Shown one piece after another: positions 61,656 through 64,000 of a DNA stretch of 64,000 nt. Position 1 is the stretch's first letter. Each line of letters opens with the position of its first letter. Position numbers and translations under genes: made by a program. The notes under the pieces were generated by a model. The model was not told where the DNA came from. It worked only from the letters and a program-made list of their open reading frames with translations, and did not search any database. This DNA comes from JANNNF01 sp963772935. GTDB taxonomy: Bacteria > Pseudomonadota > Alphaproteobacteria > Rhodobacterales > Rhodobacteraceae. The stretch spans positions 1 through 64,000 of the forward strand of contig CAVYZK010000008.1 of assembly GCA_963772935.1 (NCBI GenBank), read 5' to 3'.

Positions 61656-64000
61656 GCTCCCTCCATCCCGGCAGCAATGGAATTGCGGCGCGTGACCCAC
61701 AGCCCCGCCTCACGCAACGCGGCAAACCTTGCGCGCAGGGCGGCGAGCGCGGCGGGGTTTTCACGGTCCATAAAGGCGGTCAGATCGTCGCGGCCAAGGG
61801 TGGCCTCATGGTACAGATCGAACAGATGGGCAGGCACGGCGCGGGTCAGGTGGGCATAGGCGGCAAGATTATCCAGCGTCGCGGTGATCTCGGCAGCCCC
61901 GCGAAAGCCGTGGCGCATCATGCCATTGGCCCAGTCGGGGTTGGCGGCACGGGCGCGCACGACGCGGCCCAATTCTTCGGATACTGTGCGGGCACGGGGG
62001 GTGTCGGGGGTTGTGGTGTCCAAATGGTACAGGGCCGGGACCGCGCCGCCCAGATGGGCGATGGCAGCGGCAATGCCCCCTTCATGCGCGGCATAATCGG
62101 GGGCCAGCAGAATATCGGTTTCGGTCAGGTCCTGCACATGGGCAAAGGCATCGGCGGCCAGCAGCCGCGCCTCAAGCGCCGCGCGGTCGGGGTGCGATTG
62201 GCCTTTGGCATCAAGGCTGTAGCTGGACGCCTGCAACCACGCCTCGCCCGCCTGCGCGCGGCCTGCGTCGGTGTAATCGTCCAACGCCTCGCCCATGCCC
62301 ATGCCGTAAAGCCCCGGTTTGGGGCCAAAGACGCGGGGGGTGGCTAGGACATAGGGGTTGTCCTCGGGGGCCTCATCGCGGGCGGCAAGGGCCTGCGCGC
62401 CTGCCTCGAACATCTGCGCCAGCCCCGGAAAGATGTCACGGAATAGGCCCGATATGCGCAGGGTCACGTCAATGCGGGGGCGGCCCAGCAGGGCCAAGGG
62501 CAGCACCTCAAAGCCGGACACCCGGTCTGATCCGTCATCCCATTTCGGCGCAAGCCCCGCCAGATGCAGCGCCATGGCAATTTCTTCGCCCGCCGTGCGC
62601 ATGGTGGCCGACCCCCACAGGTCCAGCACCATCCCGCGCGGGTAGTCGCCCTTGTCCTGCAAATGTCGGCGCAAAAGCTCTTCGGCCAGCTTCACGCCTT
62701 GGGCATGGGCAGATCGCGACGGCACGGCGCGGGGATCGACGGAATAGAGATTGCGCCCCGTTGGCAGCACATCGGCGCGGCCCCGGTAGGGGCTGCCAGC
62801 GGGGCCAGCAGGGACAAAGGCACCGTTCAGGGCCGCCCGCAAGCCCGCGGTTTCCCCCTGCCCCGCGCCATAGATGTGCAACCCGTCGCCATACTGGCTT
62901 TCCTTGATGTCGCAGACGAACCGGTCAATCCGGGTGATCGCCTCGGCGGCTGACGCATCGGGTGGCAGGCCAAGATCCGCCTCTACCCCCGCTGCCTGTG
63001 CCTCAATGCGGACCTGACCGATCAAGCGGTCGCGGCGGGCGGGGTCCAGGCCGTCGGCGGTGGAATATTCGTCCAGCAGGCGTTCAAGACGAAGCAAGGC
63101 GTCGGGAGTTTTCGACAGGGCCAAAGGGGGGGGCAGATGGCCAAGGGTCACCGCACCAATGCGGCGTTTGGCTTGGGCGGCCTCGCCGGGGTCGTTGACG
63201 ATGAACGGATAGATCACCGGCGTCGCGCCCAGAAGCACCTCGGGCCAGCAGGCATCGGACAGGGCCACCGATTTACCCGGCAACCATTCCAGCGTGCCAT
63301 GCGCGCCCATGTGGATCAGGGCATGGGGGTGTTGGCTTTGAAGCCAGAGGTAGAACGCCACATAGCCATGGCGCGGGGTGCGGGACAGGTCGTGGTAGTC
63401 GCCATCGCGGGTGGAAACTTCACCGCGTTCTGGTTGCAGGGCGATCAGGGCATTACCGGCGAGAAGGCTGGGGAAATGGAACTGGCCGTCACGGCAAGCG
63501 GGGTCTGTGGCGGGGTCGCCCCATGCGGCGTTGAGGTCGGCTTGCAGGGCGGTCGGGCAGGGTTTTCAGGGCAGCTTGGTAGGCGGTCAGGGGCCAGCTT
63601 TGCGATTTGGTGGATTAGCGCGGGGCCAAGGTTTTCAGGGGCTTGCGTCGTATAGCCTGCTTGCCAAGATCGGTCAGCATGGCGGTGACAGAGGCCAAGG
63701 CATCCAGCCCCACAGCATGGGCGATCTGATCGGGCCGGCCCGGATAGGTGGACAGGATCACCGCCAGTTTGCGGTCGGCGGCAGGGGTTTGCGCTAGGCG
63801 GTGCCATGCGGCCACGCGGTCTGCGACCATCGCAATCCGCCCGGCATCGGCCCGGTGGGCAAAGCGGGAAAATTGCAGGTCGGGGTCGCGCTTGCCGGGC
63901 GATTTGAAGCTGACAACGCCTGCGAAGATGCGCCCGTCCACCTCTGGCAGCACCACATGCATCGCCAGATCGGCGGGCGACAGGCCCCGGTCCGACCCCG
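61652..64000 (-). CDS. cobN: cobaltochelatase subunit CobN, 5' end outside the window, three frame breaks
   Basis: The C-terminal 780 or so residues of the large ATP-dependent cobalt chelatase subunit, which inserts cobalt into hydrogenobyrinic acid a,c-diamide with CobS and CobT. Landmarks from the window edge: RGLSPADLAMHVVLPEVDGRIFAGVVSFK, then KLAVILSTYPGRPDQIAHAVGLDA, then in shifted frames GYTTQAPENLG and WPLTAYQAALKTLPD, and RTPRHGYVAFYLWLQSQHPHALIHMGAHGTLEWLPGKSVALSD. Breaks lie near 63657-63662 (one base short), 63593-63600 (one extra) and 63547-63550 (one extra). From 63540 to the stop the frame is clean. cobS and cobT are not in this window. Confidence 0.9.

Overview
The window looks like a chromosomal piece from a purple-type alphaproteobacterium of the order Rhodobacterales. 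GC content and codon use are high-GC throughout. The gene set points the same way: a cbtBA cobalt importer under a B12 riboswitch, an aerobic (cobG/cobF/cobN) corrin pathway, an RNase E with an acidic insert, DctB/DctD, and the recurrent GGGATATTT-type intergenic element I associate with that order. This placement is inference from gene content, not from a marker comparison. I see no transposase, integrase, phage gene or CRISPR array.

Layout. 1-1.2 kb: tRNA-Ser(GGA) and an exported beta-rich protein. 1.2-5.4 kb (minus): a two-component system, a lipid A phosphoethanolamine transferase and diacylglycerol kinase, a compact envelope-remodelling operon. 5.5-10.1 kb (plus): an Rrf2-type regulator, a small unknown protein and a sulfate ABC importer (sbp-cysT-cysW-cysA). 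10.1-16.5 kb (plus): pstSCAB-phoU-phoB. 17-26 kb: a PhnM-like amidohydrolase and an M19 dipeptidase (minus), divergent from a complete peptide ABC importer followed by a second M19 dipeptidase and a DUF4202 protein. 26-29.6 kb (minus): cytochrome P450, a GHSSG hydrolase with membrane segments, CcdA. 29.7-36.6 kb (minus): RNase E, DctD-like regulator, DctB-like kinase, purQ. 36.8-50.8 kb: a two-armed, probably catabolic locus. Leftward are a cyclase-family hydrolase, a FAD oxidoreductase, MarR, an exported VOC protein and indolepyruvate:ferredoxin oxidoreductase (iorA, iorB); rightward are a second FAD oxidoreductase and a second peptide/opine-type ABC importer. 50.9-64 kb: cobalamin synthesis and cobalt uptake (cobF, cbtA, cbtB, riboswitch, DUF1636, cobA, cobB, cobM, cobE, cobL, cobK on the opposite strand, cobJ, cobI, cobH, cobG, and a cobN that runs off the window).

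How they work together. The left third is nutrient and envelope homeostasis: sulfate, phosphate and cationic lipid A modification with lipid recycling. The middle holds two import-plus-degradation modules, each a peptide-family ABC importer paired with dedicated hydrolases or oxidoreductases. The right end makes cobalamin by the oxygen-dependent route, with cobalt uptake placed under B12 feedback.

A caution for anyone using this annotation: at least fourteen single-base frame breaks interrupt otherwise well conserved genes (sbp, cysW, phoB, rne, two ABC genes, cobL twice, cobJ, cobI, cobG twice, cobN three times). Both sides of each break read cleanly and most are one-base gains. I read them as base-level sequence errors rather than true gene decay, and I give coordinates for the restored genes. 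The most interesting candidate for an uncharacterised system is the two-armed locus at 36.8-50.8 kb.
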